Source: Thermoplasmata archaeon (GTDB lineage Archaea > Thermoplasmatota > Thermoplasmata > Methanomassiliicoccales > Methanomethylophilaceae). Taken from it: a stretch of 64,000 bases of DNA. The DNA lies in the NCBI GenBank assembly GCA_015063125.1, contig SUTB01000001.1, forward strand, positions 310,001-374,000. Reading direction: 5' to 3'. The notes beneath the pieces were generated by a model. It had not been told where the DNA came from and made no database searches. It worked only from the letters and a program-made list of their open reading frames with translations. Below, one piece after another: positions 26,811 to 36,870 of the stretch. Position 1 is the stretch's first letter. Each line of letters opens with the position of its first letter. The position numbers and the translations under genes were made by a program.

Positions 26811-28838
26811 TCAAGGTTTGTTGATCGGTCTGAGAGGAGTGACTCCGGTTTTACCGTTGCCACCGTTCTTCTTCTTTCCGCCAAAGCCTCCAGAGCCTCC
26901 GAGGGTTCCGGATTTCTTGAGGTAGAACACAGCTCCGATTGCGATCAGCGCCACTACGATGACCACTATGATGATTATGGTGGTAGAGCTCAAGACGCTG
27001 TCCGTGATGGTAACTGTGCAGGTTTTGGTGAATCCTCCGTCGACGGTCTCGGCAGTGATGATAACCTCGCCAGCCTTCAGAGCTGTAATCTGTCCGTTGC
27101 TATCGACTGTAGCGATGTCCGTATTGCTGCTGGACCAGTTGATGGTCTTCACATCTGCATCGGCAGGGGCAATCACAGCAGACAGTGTGAGCTTTCCGCC
27201 AGTGTTCATGCTAGCGGTGGCATCCATTGTAAGTCCTGTGACCCTTTTGGTAGCTACCGTGACGGTGCATGTCGCGGTCTTTTCACTGACAACGGTCTTG
27301 ACGGTGATTGTAGCGGTACCTGCGGCGACAGCTGTAACGACTCCGTTCTGATCCACGGTCGCTATGGTAGTTGCGCTGCTCTCCCATGTGACTGTCTTGA
27401 CATCGGCAGTGGTGGGAGTTACGGTCGGCGTCAGAGTTACTGTGTCCCCTACTGAAAGGATCGCGGTCGTCTTGTTCAGAGTCACGCTTTCGATGGGCAC
27501 ATGTTGGACAGTTACATCGCAGGTAGCGGTCTTTCCGCCGTCGTTAGTTGTGACGGTGATTCTGGCCGTTCCGGTCTTTACCGGAGTCACATTTCCGCTG
27601 TTATCTACGGTGGCGACTGTATTGTCGCTGCTGCTCCATACGACTGATGGATCAGTGGCATCCGCAGGTGAAACAGTTGCGTTCAGTTTAAGGGAACCGC
27701 CCATGTTGACGGTTGCCGATTCTTTGTCGAGTGTTACACCGGTTACTGATTTCGCTGTATCCCAGAGAGCATAGACAGTCTTGTTCTCGGTGAATACGGT
27801 GGAAGTAGAGATGATGGATCCGCCTGTGCTGGTCATGAACCATCCGTCGAAGTGCTTGGTGCCGTAAGTGGCGGTAGGCAGGGAAGGTAGTTTGCCTCCC
27901 ACGGTCGCCATAGTGGAAGCAGAGGATACTCCTCCCTGTGCATTGAATGTGATAATGAACTCTCCAGTAGAACCGGAAGCATACAATTTTCCATCACCGG
28001 ATCCCATCCAGGTTTTTCCCTTCAGGTTGGCAACTGTCTGTTCGACCTCTCCAGTGCTGGACATGAATTTGATTCCCGCGAATGTGCTGGGGTAGATCGT
28101 TGCAAGCACGCTACCAAAGTTGATCTGGGAGATCTTTGTACATCCAGAGAATGCGTGGTTACCTATGGTTGTGATTCCGGTCGGCAGGTATACGTTTTTG
28201 AGATTCGAACAACCCTCAAAAAGATCTGCGGGCAGTGCTGATATGCCCGAGGGGATAGTAATCTGATCAAGCGATATGCAGTTGTAGAAAGCTCCACTTC
28301 CCAGACCTGTCAGGGTTGCTGTGTTCAGATTGATGCTGTTGAGGGCAGAGCAATTACTGAATGTGTACTCTCCGATTGTTACGTTATCGCTCGTGGCCAC
28401 AAATGTGACGGTTCTAAGCGCTGTACATTTGGCAAACGCGTTATTTCCAATGGTGGCGATGCTGCTGGGGAATGTAATTTCCGTCACTGCGTTCATGCCA
28501 TTGAATGCATTGTTTCCGACGCCCGTGACACCAGTTCCGATGGATATGCTGGTTGCAGTGTCTTTGTATGCCGTGTACCAAGGCCTAGTCTGACTGTCAG
28601 TATAGTTTGGGATCGAAGTCACCGTGGATGACGATGAAGCATCGACCCAAACGCTCAGCTGATTTGTTGTACTTACTTCCCACTTGAGAGCCGTTCCTTC
28701 GATGCCGCTTGCTACTGCATCAACATCTTCTGAAACGGAAGCAGAAGGTACAACTGCAGCGATCAAGGCGAATGCGATAATCGCTAATGCTAGAGTGCCT
28801 TTGAGGCACTTTTTCGATGATGTATTATCGAGTTGCAG
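26811..28838 (-). CDS. Surface protein with leucine-rich, Listeria-Bacteroides and Big2 domains; apparent CTG start
   Basis: A secreted protein anchored by a C-terminal helix (TTIIIIVVIVVALIAIGAVFYL) with a Gly/Lys tail. Order: BspA-like leucine-rich repeats (GNNAFNGMNAVTEI, GNHAFSGCTKI), one GW-type repeat (KHFDGWFMTSTGG), then three Ig-like Big2 domains (VTLDKESATVNMGGSL and similar). With standard starts the frame begins at a TTG (28766) and lacks a proper signal peptide. Extending 24 codons to CTG 28838 adds a basic region and a hydrophobic core (GTLALAIIAFALIAAVV), a complete signal peptide. No ATG, GTG or TTG lies upstream before a TAA. GAGGG sits 7 nt before the CTG and a TATA box lies at about 28880-28889. 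About 675 residues. Confidence 0.85.
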   Translation of the reverse strand: MQLDNTSSKKCLKGTLALAIIAFALIAAVVPSASVSEDVDAVASGIEGTALKWEVSTTNQLSVWVDASSSSTVTSIPNYTDSQTRPWYTAYKDTATSISIGTGVTGVGNNAFNGMNAVTEITFPSSIATIGNNAFAKCTALRTVTFVATSDNVTIGEYTFSNCSALNSINLNTATLTGLGSGAFYNCISLDQITIPSGISALPADLFEGCSNLKNVYLPTGITTIGNHAFSGCTKISQINFGSVLATIYPSTFAGIKFMSSTGEVEQTVANLKGKTWMGSGDGKLYASGSTGEFIITFNAQGGVSSASTMATVGGKLPSLPTATYGTKHFDGWFMTSTGGSIISTSTVFTENKTVYALWDTAKSVTGVTLDKESATVNMGGSLKLNATVSPADATDPSVVWSSSDNTVATVDNSGNVTPVKTGTARITVTTNDGGKTATCDVTVQHVPIESVTLNKTTAILSVGDTVTLTPTVTPTTADVKTVTWESSATTIATVDQNGVVTAVAAGTATITVKTVVSEKTATCTVTVATKRVTGLTMDATASMNTGGKLTLSAVIAPADADVKTINWSSSNTDIATVDSNGQITALKAGEVIITAETVDGGFTKTCTVTITDSVLSSTTIIIIVVIVVALIAIGAVFYLKKSGTLGGSGGFGGKKKNGGNGKTGVTPLRPINKP

Positions 28839-28957
28839 GTTCCCACCCTCTTATTATTAAAAAGGGTATGGTTTAGAACATTTTTAAATACTATCTGAGC
28901 CAGTAATGCTGATTTCGCTAAAATAAAAGCTATCAGCTAAAGCTAGATAAAATCGGA

Positions 28958-29614
28958 TCAGACCACGTCTACGAAAACCGCAGAAGCAAGGTCGTAACTC
29001 AGGGCGATCATGTTGTCGCCGATTTTCACGACCCTGTCGCCGCCGTCCTGCAGTATCGATTCGATCTTGATTTCCCTTCCTGGAACGAATCCGATAGAGT
29101 TGAGCCTGCGGATGGTCTCGCTGTCTTCGCTCTTGATGTATGCGATGGATCCGGCCTTGTTCTTCGCCATCTTGTTCAACTGGACGATATTGGTGGATCC
29201 CTGACTGTAGCGCTTGCAGGGCTCGGAGCAGTAGGCGCAGTCCTCATCGACAGGGTTGCCGATCATGTTGCAGATCCTGATGCTGGTGTTGTCAGATATG
29301 GAATGCTCTATCTTGTGGGCCTCTTCGTGAGCATCCTGATGATCCATTCCGAGACAATCTGTCAGAAGGTGCTCGATGACATGGTGCTTTTTACGGAGCT
29401 GACGGGCCACGGTCGCTCCCTCTTCGGAAAGGCGGATGCCCTTGTATCTCTCGTAGATGACCAGGCCGTCGTTGGCCAATGTCTTGGTCATCTCGGTGAC
29501 GCTCGCGGGGGAAACGTTCATGAACGAGGCAAGCTCGGTGGTCTTGACGTTCCTGTCGCCATCGCTCAGCCTCAGGATGCTGATGAGGTAGTCCTCGCGG
29601 TTGTCAGATGTCAT
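28958..29614 (-). CDS. DtxR-family metal-dependent repressor with FeoA domain
   Basis: A metal-sensing transcription factor of 218 residues. The N-terminal winged helix (EDYLISILRLSDGDRNVKTTELASFMNVSPASVTEMTKTL) is followed by the metal-binding and dimerisation region with MDHQDAHEEAHKIEHSISD. A CAYC...C cysteine cluster comes next, and then a C-terminal SH3-like FeoA domain (EDSETIRRLNSIGFVPGREIKI). The ORF is open to 29764 but the ATG at 29614 starts at the domain boundary. It is the best candidate to bind the TTTAGGNNNNCCTAAA-like boxes at 2896-2940 and 3261-3305. No such box is seen in its own promoter. Metal could be Fe2+ or Mn2+. Confidence 0.9.
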   Translation of the reverse strand: MTSDNREDYLISILRLSDGDRNVKTTELASFMNVSPASVTEMTKTLANDGLVIYERYKGIRLSEEGATVARQLRKKHHVIEHLLTDCLGMDHQDAHEEAHKIEHSISDNTSIRICNMIGNPVDEDCAYCSEPCKRYSQGSTNIVQLNKMAKNKAGSIAYIKSEDSETIRRLNSIGFVPGREIKIESILQDGGDRVVKIGDNMIALSYDLASAVFVDVV

Positions 29615-29684
29615 CGTAGCCTGTATGGGCTTGGCATTATTAAAAAAAGCACTCTGAATTCCACAGACTGACCGAATGATAAGT

Positions 29685-29707
29685 CCAGGCAGGGACTCCC
29701 TGCCTGG
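29685..29707 (-). terminator. Hairpin after glyA
   Basis: Perfect 10-bp stem CCAGGCAGGG/CCCTGCCTGG with a 3-nt loop, just after the glyA stop on the minus strand and before the DtxR gene. It lacks a long T run. Confidence 0.55.
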
Positions 29708-29717
29708 TTTGATGGTT

Positions 29718-31004
29718 TCAGAAGTCCACGAGGTCGTGGTAGCTGTATGCAGGCTCGCCCGCATTGAAGCAGTATTGGATGGTGGTGAAGTTCTTCTTGA
29801 GCTCCTTGACGTCCTCCTTCACCTTCGCGGGATCCTCCTTCTTCTTGACTACCCTGGCGATGAGTTCGGCGACCTCCATCATCTCGCTCTCCTTCATTCC
29901 GAGACGGGTCATCTCCTGTGATCCGAGCCTCAGTCCTGACGGGTTGACGGCGCTGGTGTCCTTGGGGAGCATGTTCTTGTTACAGATCAGGTTGGCATCC
30001 TCGAGGAGCTGGGCGCACTTCTTTCCACCGCCGAATTCAGACACGTCGACGGCGATTGCGTGGGATCTCGTGAATCCGTGGTCCGGGCACAGCACAGGTA
30101 CTCCGAGCTCGTAGAGGGCCTCACCGAGAGTACGTGCGTTCTTGCATGCCTGTGCTGCGTAATCCTTCGCGAAGACCTCCATCTCTGCAAGCGTGATTCC
30201 CAAAGCGGCCATCGCATGGAGGTGGTGGCTGGAGGTGACTCCGGGGAATGCTGCGTGCTGAAGCTTGCTCTGCTCCTCCTCAGTGATGTTCTGGCCCAGG
30301 AGGATTCCGTGGTTAGGTCCGGGGAACGTCTTGTGGGTGGAAGCGGAGATGATGTTGACTCCTTCCTTGAAGGGGTCCTGGAATTTCTTTCCGGCTATGA
30401 GTCCGAGGACGTGCGCGCAGTCCTCCCAAACGAGGCAGTCGATCTCGTTGAACGTGTCCTCGAGCTCTTTGAGCGGTGGGGGGAACAGGAAGACGGAGAG
30501 ACCGAACTGTGCGACCTTGGGCTTGGCTGCCTTGAGCACCTTGATGGTTCCGTCGACATCCAGGTTCATGTCGTACTCGTTCCACGGGTAGTTGACCGAG
30601 TGAACTCCCCTCTGTCCGAAAGCACCGAATTCGCAAGTGGAGATGTGCGCACCCTGGTCCAGAGAGCAGGTTGTTATGATATCTCCAGGCTTGGCGAATG
30701 CCATGAGGACCGCCATGTTTGCGACCGTACCGGATATAGGCCTGACGTCAGCGAATCCACACTCAAACACCTTCTTGGCCAGTTCGAGCACTCTCAGTTC
30801 TACCTTGTCAACGTAGATGTTTCCCTGATAGTAGCGCTTGCCAGGTAGGCCCTCTGCGTACCTGTCTGCGAAGTCTGAGATCAGCATCTCCTTTGCCAGA
30901 GGGCTCATCAGGTTCTCGGATGCGATCATGGGGATGCACTCCTCGAACCACTTGTTGTGGGCCTTGACGTTGTTTCTAATGAATTTGGCGTCCTCTAGTG
31001 CCAT
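29718..31004 (-). CDS. glyA: Serine hydroxymethyltransferase
   Basis: PLP enzyme interconverting serine and glycine with C1 transfer to a pterin. About 428 residues with RYYQGNIYVDKVE, the cofactor region GAHIS...FGAFGQRG and the PLP-lysine motif STHKTFPGPNHG near residue 224. The ORF opens at 31154, but the family N-terminus MALEDAKFIRNNVKAHNKWF begins at 31004; the extra 50 residues look like translated promoter sequence. With fhs in the same window, it supports a tetrahydrofolate C1 pool. It is transcribed alone, divergent from ribB. Confidence 0.95.
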   Translation of the reverse strand: MALEDAKFIRNNVKAHNKWFEECIPMIASENLMSPLAKEMLISDFADRYAEGLPGKRYYQGNIYVDKVELRVLELAKKVFECGFADVRPISGTVANMAVLMAFAKPGDIITTCSLDQGAHISTCEFGAFGQRGVHSVNYPWNEYDMNLDVDGTIKVLKAAKPKVAQFGLSVFLFPPPLKELEDTFNEIDCLVWEDCAHVLGLIAGKKFQDPFKEGVNIISASTHKTFPGPNHGILLGQNITEEEQSKLQHAAFPGVTSSHHLHAMAALGITLAEMEVFAKDYAAQACKNARTLGEALYELGVPVLCPDHGFTRSHAIAVDVSEFGGGKKCAQLLEDANLICNKNMLPKDTSAVNPSGLRLGSQEMTRLGMKESEMMEVAELIARVVKKKEDPAKVKEDVKELKKNFTTIQYCFNAGEPAYSYHDLVDF

Positions 31005-31195
31005 GTTATCGGTTGACCGTATTGAGATGCGGATAATAACTAACTTCCGTTTAAATAAGGTACAGAACAGCTCCGTTTTGTCAGCTATTGTCGAATATTT
31101 ATCAAAAAATGAGTAGATTTGAATTATTCTACCAAAATAATTGTAGATGCCCACCCTATATTAAAGCCTCCAAAGATTCAAACCGCAGTGTTCAC

Positions 31196-31903
31196 ATGGA
31201 ATTCGAGAGTATCCTTGAGGATATCAGAAAAGGAAAACCGATCCTCGTCTACGATTTCGACGATAGGGAGAGGGAATGCGACCTCACAGTCGCCTCACAG
31301 TTCGTGACCCCTGAGATCATCCAGATGATGAGGAAGGATGCAGGAGGGCTCATATGCGTGACGACGCCCTACAAGACCGCGATGGATGTGGGGCTGCCCT
31401 TCATGTCCGATGTCTATTGGGACGATTGCGAGAAGTACCCGCTCCTCAGGGCCATGGCGCCTACGGACATCCCCTATGACAGGACCAAGTCGTCCTTCGG
31501 TCTGACGATCAACCACAGGAAGACCTATACGGGAATCACAGACAAGGACCGTGCCTTGACCGCCAGTGAGTACGCCAACATCCTGTTCTCCGGAAAACCC
31601 ATCGAGGAAATAAAGAAGGAGATCGGAGTGAACTTCAGGGCACCGGGGCACATCCACCTCCTGAATACCTCGGAGAAGATCCTCGAGTCCCGTTTCGGCC
31701 ACACTGAACTGTGCACCGCCCTGATGTACATGGCGGGAGTGAAGCCGTCTGCAACCATCTGTGAGATGATGGGGGACGATTTCGGCTCGAGACCCAAGGC
31801 CAGTGTCAAGGAATATGCGGACGCCCATGGAATCCAGATCATCGATGGCGATGAGGTCATCGAGAAGTGGAAAGAGTTCAAGAAGGATCATCCGGAGCTT
31901 TGA
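31196..31903 (+). CDS. ribB: 3,4-dihydroxy-2-butanone-4-phosphate synthase
   Basis: Converts ribulose-5-phosphate to formate and dihydroxybutanone phosphate, the four-carbon donor for riboflavin. A 235-residue archaeal-type enzyme with ILVYDFDDRERECDLTVAS (acidic Mg2+ site), GLICVTT and RAPGHIHLL. The ORF is open from 31088, but MEFESILEDI at 31196 is the family start and a TATA-like CTATATTAAA lies about 35 bp before it. It is the first gene of ribB-ribL-ribC-ribH. GTP cyclohydrolase and the reductase/deaminase steps are encoded elsewhere. Confidence 0.93.
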   Translation: MEFESILEDIRKGKPILVYDFDDRERECDLTVASQFVTPEIIQMMRKDAGGLICVTTPYKTAMDVGLPFMSDVYWDDCEKYPLLRAMAPTDIPYDRTKSSFGLTINHRKTYTGITDKDRALTASEYANILFSGKPIEEIKKEIGVNFRAPGHIHLLNTSEKILESRFGHTELCTALMYMAGVKPSATICEMMGDDFGSRPKASVKEYADAHGIQIIDGDEVIEKWKEFKKDHPEL

Positions 31904-31904
31904 A

Positions 31905-32797
<893 letters not shown>

Positions 32798-32802
32798 TAG
32801 AG

Positions 32803-33213
32803 ATGAAAAAGTACAAGATCGGAGCAGTGATCGCTGAGTTCAACTACGAGGTCACATCGCTCATGCTGGAGAGGGCCAAGGCCGAGGCGGATTTCCTGGG
32901 AGTCGAGATCACTAAGCAGATCAAGGTCCCCGGATGCTTCGAGATCCCTATGGCGACGAAGAAGCTCCTGGAGATGAAGGACATCGATGCTGTCATCACG
33001 CTCGGTGCAGTCATCACCGGAGAGACCAAGCACGATGAGGTCGTGATCTCACAGGCATCAAGGAAGATCATGGATCTTGGACTGGAGTACGGAAAGCCCG
33101 TCGGATTCGGTATCACCGGACCCGGAATGACCGAGCTCCAGGCAATGGACAGGATCGAGAAGGGCAGAGATGTCGTCGATGCTGTCGTGAAGATGCTCCA
33201 GAGACTGGAGTGA
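32803..33213 (+). CDS. ribH: 6,7-dimethyl-8-ribityllumazine synthase
   Basis: Condenses the aminopyrimidine and dihydroxybutanone phosphate to lumazine. A 136-residue protein with KIGAVIAEFNYEVT, ITLGAVITGETKHDEVV (catalytic histidine) and PVGFGITGPGMTELQAMDR, all family motifs. A GTG at 32794 is in frame, but the ATG at 32803 places the usual MKKYKIG N-terminus. It is the last gene of the operon and is followed by a clear hairpin terminator. Product passes directly to the neighbouring RibC. Confidence 0.95.
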   Translation: MKKYKIGAVIAEFNYEVTSLMLERAKAEADFLGVEITKQIKVPGCFEIPMATKKLLEMKDIDAVITLGAVITGETKHDEVVISQASRKIMDLGLEYGKPVGFGITGPGMTELQAMDRIEKGRDVVDAVVKMLQRLE

Positions 33214-33223
33214 AAACATTAAT

Positions 33224-33255
33224 TCCCCGGGTTTTCCGGGGAGATTATTTTTTTT
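33224..33255 (+). terminator. rib operon terminator
   Basis: Hairpin TCCCCGG-GTTTT-CCGGGGA at 33224-33242, then a run of nine T residues at 33247-33255, before the convergent zinc-ribbon gene. Confidence 0.8.
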
Positions 33256-33266
33256 GATTAGCGGAT

Positions 33267-33668
33267 TTACATCCTGGGTTGACGGCCGTCGCATACGGCT
33301 ATCTTGACCACATCTATGACGCTGGACAGCGCTACACCGGTACTCATGGCGATCGATACGCAGCCCTTTCCGTGAAGGTACATGTCGATGATCGTCTTGA
33401 CATTGCTATCCTCGGTGTCGATGCTCTTGGGGTTGAACCTCCGGGGTCCGTTCTGCCAAGAACGTGTTTTGCATTTCGGGCACCTCATAGGCGTCCTAGT
33501 AGTGCGAGAGAACCAAGTGTGTCCGCAAACGAAACAGTTGTAGGATGTGGATTCGCCGTACCAGTGATAAGTGCCGCAGTGAGGGCATCTTGCAGGCATG
33601 TCAATTCCGCTTGTCCATTCATGCCCGCACCTTCCGCAGCGTTTCTCTGTCAGTTCCTTCGCTTGCAT
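33267..33668 (-). CDS. Multi-zinc-ribbon protein, probable DNA-binding
   Basis: A 133-residue protein with three CxxC pairs arranged as zinc ribbons (CGRC, CPHC; CFVC, CPKC) over residues 11-66, and then a C-terminal helix-turn-helix-like stretch (CVSIAMSTGVALSSVIDVVKIAV). The layout suggests a small archaeal transcription factor. Its upstream region contains the inverted repeat TTGGAT-TATAC-ATCCAA (33680-33696), a possible autoregulatory site. No specific family was recognised. Confidence 0.75.
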   Translation of the reverse strand: MQAKELTEKRCGRCGHEWTSGIDMPARCPHCGTYHWYGESTSYNCFVCGHTWFSRTTRTPMRCPKCKTRSWQNGPRRFNPKSIDTEDSNVKTIIDMYLHGKGCVSIAMSTGVALSSVIDVVKIAVCDGRQPRM

Positions 33669-33679
33669 ATCTCACACCA

Positions 33680-33795
33680 TTGGATTATACATCCAACATC
33701 ATTTCCAAGTATATAATGAAAATGTACGCTGGTGGCAAAAAGAGAATTATCCAAGGCAAATTTTGAACAAAAATATTCATCTATTGGATATCCAA
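33680..33795. promoter_or_regulatory. Two related palindromes between the zinc-ribbon gene and mntP
   Basis: TTGGAT-TATAC-ATCCAA at 33680-33696 lies 12 bp before the zinc-ribbon gene start, and the perfect palindrome TTGGATATCCAA lies at 33784-33795. They share TTGGAT half sites with different spacing. The 258-bp gap is AT-rich; a TATA-like AATTATAAC about 25 bp before the mntP ATG predicts a leaderless mntP message. Confidence 0.5.
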
Positions 33796-33926
33796 CGATG
33801 GATAAAATTGCTGATAATGGCGGTGACATTTTCCTATTTTATATTGTCTTTTTTCATTACGGTTCGTCATATTCTTGACGAGTTTTCTCCGACAATCAAT
33901 TAATTATAACCTCTCCATTTCGGCCT

Positions 33927-34487
33927 ATGGACCTACTCACGGTGACCCTAATCGGTATCGGGCTCGCTATGGATGCCTTCGCCGTCTCTATCTGCAAAGG
34001 GCTCGCTATGAGGAAGCCAAGGGCCTCTTCTGTGATCATCATAGGTTTCTGGTTCGGATTCTTCCAGTTCATCATGCCGATAATCGGCTATTGCCTTGGA
34101 GAATCGTTATATTCATACATCTCCGAGGTCGATCACTGGATCGCATTCGGATTGCTCATATTGATCGGTCTCAACATGATCCGTGAATCGATGTCGTTGG
34201 ACGAAGAGAAGATCGACGACAGCTTAGGTTTCAGGATAATGTTGCTGTTGGCCATCGCCACGAGCATAGATGCATTGGCTGTTGGGATATCTTTGGCCAT
34301 GGACGGTTCAGACATCCTGATGGATGCCGTGCTGATCGGAGTGATTACCTTCTTCATATCGGCAGCCGGAGTCAAGCTGGGCAGCGTGGTCGGCGACCGT
34401 TACAGCAGCAAGGCGGAGCTCTTCGGCGGAATAATACTGATCGTGATAGGCACGAAGATACTTTTGGAGCACTTAGGCTTCCTTTGA
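33927..34487 (+). CDS. mntP: Manganese efflux pump, MntP family
   Basis: A 186-residue membrane protein with six helices in two repeats. It carries the paired family motifs GLAMDAFAVSICKG (helix 1) and ATSIDALAVGISLAM (helix 4), with the membrane-embedded aspartates expected to bind Mn2+. It exports excess Mn2+. The start is supported by a TATA element at about -25. Its 3' end overlaps the convergent gene by 15 bp. A link to the DtxR-type regulator would make sense, but no DtxR-like box is seen here. Confidence 0.92.
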   Translation: MDLLTVTLIGIGLAMDAFAVSICKGLAMRKPRASSVIIIGFWFGFFQFIMPIIGYCLGESLYSYISEVDHWIAFGLLILIGLNMIRESMSLDEEKIDDSLGFRIMLLLAIATSIDALAVGISLAMDGSDILMDAVLIGVITFFISAAGVKLGSVVGDRYSSKAELFGGIILIVIGTKILLEHLGFL

Positions 34488-35477
34488 CAGGTCGTTCCCA
34501 TCCTTGTCCAGAAGCAGGAATTTCCTTGCGTAATCCTCAACAGCCTGGTCAAGGTCGTAGCCTTCCTTCTCTGAAGACACGAGGTCGTGGAGCTTCTGAA
34601 GCAGGCTGACATCCTCCAGGGAATCGATGAGCTCGGTCATCCAGTACTCCAGCTCATACATGTTCTCGTCATTCCAGTGCCTGAAGATACGGGTGATGTG
34701 CTCATCGGAGAAATCCTTTGACAGGGTCAGATATTTCTGCCTGAGGAGGTCCGAGAGATGCAGCTTGAGGTTATCATCCTCTATGTATGTGTCCGGGTTG
34801 TAGTGGAAGTCCTCCAAGGCCTCCTCTATGATGTCACATACCGTACGGAAGTTGCGGCCGTAAACAAGGATCCTTCCGATCAGTTTGGATATGATCGTGC
34901 TGTAGACATCATCATCGTTCTCCAGAGTTCCTCCCTGGATGGCGATCCTGAAGACCCTGTAGGTCGTGATGTAGAATATTCCCCTTGTAGGCGCTTCGCA
35001 CTTCAGTGAGAATTCCGTGGAGATTGAATCGATGTATTCGCGAGGGTTGAATTCGATGAATTCCGTTTCCTTCAGGTACATGATCTCCATTATGCTCTTG
35101 CACACGGGGATGATGTACGCATCGATGAAGCGTACGTCCTGGAGGAGCTCGAGCCCTTTCTTCCAGTCTATGTGGGCCTTACCATCCTCTCCGAGCTTCG
35201 CGAATACGAATCCGCGGGTGAAGAACATATCCGCGTCCGGTTCCTCAGCTTCGGTGATGATCTCTTCGATCATATCAAGGGCCTTCTCAGCACTGATGTC
35301 GGCCGTATCGAGGATTTTCTTGTAGTCTTCCTCGTATGGCTTGTTGAGAAGATACGCCATAGAATTGGTCCTGGACCTGTACGTACGCTTCTCGCACTCC
35401 TCGCAGACGTAGTAGCCTGCCTCGTCGGAGTTGATGGCTCCACCACAGTAGGGGCAGAGTCTTATGCTAAAGGCCAT
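34473..35477 (-). CDS. Zinc-ribbon protein with helical (TPR-like) body
   Basis: About 334 residues. The N-terminus holds a zinc ribbon (CPYCGGAIN...CEEC, residues 8-30), and the rest is helical with TPR-like segments (FTRGFVFAKLGEDGKAHIDWKKGLELL). No signal peptide or catalytic motif was recognised. A GTG at 35492 is in frame, but the ATG at 35477 is preferred because a TATA-like element (TATTATAG) lies about 25 bp upstream. It overlaps the mntP 3' end by 15 bp. Similar zinc-ribbon plus TPR proteins are common in this lineage; role unknown. Confidence 0.75.
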   Translation of the reverse strand: MAFSIRLCPYCGGAINSDEAGYYVCEECEKRTYRSRTNSMAYLLNKPYEEDYKKILDTADISAEKALDMIEEIITEAEEPDADMFFTRGFVFAKLGEDGKAHIDWKKGLELLQDVRFIDAYIIPVCKSIMEIMYLKETEFIEFNPREYIDSISTEFSLKCEAPTRGIFYITTYRVFRIAIQGGTLENDDDVYSTIISKLIGRILVYGRNFRTVCDIIEEALEDFHYNPDTYIEDDNLKLHLSDLLRQKYLTLSKDFSDEHITRIFRHWNDENMYELEYWMTELIDSLEDVSLLQKLHDLVSSEKEGYDLDQAVEDYARKFLLLDKDGNDLSKEA

Positions 35478-35567
35478 GTGATGAGGATTCACCGCCCGCT
35501 ATAATAGGGTTGCTGGTGAATTCTGTACCAACCCAATTAATGTTAAGCTATGTGCTTAACTTGAAGG

Positions 35568-36782
35568 TCACTGCATGGAGGCAACTATGTCCGCTGCCAA
35601 CTTCTCCAAATCGGGAATCTGTTCCGGTTTAATCGATGATTTTATCACGAAAGTTTCCCCGACCTTGGTCATGTCTTTCATGGCCAGCAGTCTTTCCTCG
35701 ATGATCTTTGGAGACTGAGGTGCCCATGATCCGTTGCCGATTACCGAGAACTTCCTGTTCTGGACGGTCATAATATCCATGTCCTCGAGGACTGCGGACA
35801 TCGTAGGGTGCAGATTGTTGTTGTATGTGGGAGCGGCAAGGACGATGTTGCTGAACCTGAAGGCATCGCCTACTACATAGGACGGGTGTGTCCTGGTGAC
35901 ATCGTACATGTTCACCTTCTTGACACCCTTGCCTTTGAGGAGTATCGCCAGGCGTTCAGCTACTGCAGCTGTGTTGCCATACATCGATGTGTAGGCGATG
36001 ACCACGCCCTTCTCCTCCGGCTCGTAGGAGCTCCAGATGAAGTACTTCTCCATGATGTATCCGATGTGCTCCCCTCTCCAGATAGGTCCGTGGAGCGGGC
36101 ACACCATATCGATGGGGACGCCATCCAGCTTTCCGAACACCGCTTGGACCTTGGAACCGTACTTTCCTACGATATTGGCGTAGTATCTCCTGGCTTCGTT
36201 GAGGTAATCTTTGTCAAAATCCACCTCATCGGCATACAATGCGCCTGAGAGCGTCTTGAAAGTTCCGAAGGCATCGGCAGAGAATAGGATCTCGTCAGTC
36301 TTGTCGTAGGCGAACATGACCTCTGGCCAGTGCACCATGACCGCGAATATGAACCTGAGCGTGTGCTTTCCGAGGCAGAGTTCTTCCCCCTCTTTGACCT
36401 CCAGCTTGTTCTTCGGACTGAGCTGGTAGAAGTTCTGGAGCATGTCGAAGGTCTTGCTGTTGCCGACGACCGTTACGTCAGGATACGTCTCCAGCACCTG
36501 GACGATGGCAGCGCCGTGATCGGGTTCCATATGGTCGATCACAAGGTAGTCCAGCGGTCTGCCGCCAAGGACGTGGCGCAGGTTCTTCCAGAACTTGGAT
36601 GCTATGGATGCATCGCAGGTGTCCATAAGACAGGTTTTCTCATCCATTATCACGTACGAGTTGTACGACACACCTTCTGGTATGGGGAAGGAGCCCTCGA
36701 ACAGTCCTGCTGTTCTATCGTCTCCGCCTATCCAGTATATGTCGTCCTTGATCTTGATCTCATTCTCGTTCGCGATTGCCAT
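35568..36782 (-). CDS. fprA: A-type flavoprotein (F420H2 oxidase-like FprA)
   Basis: A cytosolic diiron-flavoprotein of 404 residues: metallo-beta-lactamase-like domain with the diiron motif HMEPDHGAA (H-x-E-x-D-H, near residue 80), then a flavodoxin domain starting near residue 258 with the FMN loop TSMYGNTAAVAE. In methanogens FprA reduces O2 to water with reduced F420, protecting the cell from oxygen; NO reduction is an alternative for the family. It is divergent from an EFR1-like flavodoxin-ferredoxin gene that could supply electrons. A GGGAG site lies just before the ATG. Confidence 0.93.
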   Translation of the reverse strand: MAIANENEIKIKDDIYWIGGDDRTAGLFEGSFPIPEGVSYNSYVIMDEKTCLMDTCDASIASKFWKNLRHVLGGRPLDYLVIDHMEPDHGAAIVQVLETYPDVTVVGNSKTFDMLQNFYQLSPKNKLEVKEGEELCLGKHTLRFIFAVMVHWPEVMFAYDKTDEILFSADAFGTFKTLSGALYADEVDFDKDYLNEARRYYANIVGKYGSKVQAVFGKLDGVPIDMVCPLHGPIWRGEHIGYIMEKYFIWSSYEPEEKGVVIAYTSMYGNTAAVAERLAILLKGKGVKKVNMYDVTRTHPSYVVGDAFRFSNIVLAAPTYNNNLHPTMSAVLEDMDIMTVQNRKFSVIGNGSWAPQSPKIIEERLLAMKDMTKVGETFVIKSSIKPEQIPDLEKLAADIVASMQ

Positions 36783-36870
36783 GCTCCCGTCATCGTTTTC
36801 TTAATAAAAAGTACTTCTTGGCGGGCCAGGATGACCGCATGGTTATATCCGATGACCCTATAGTACGTTC

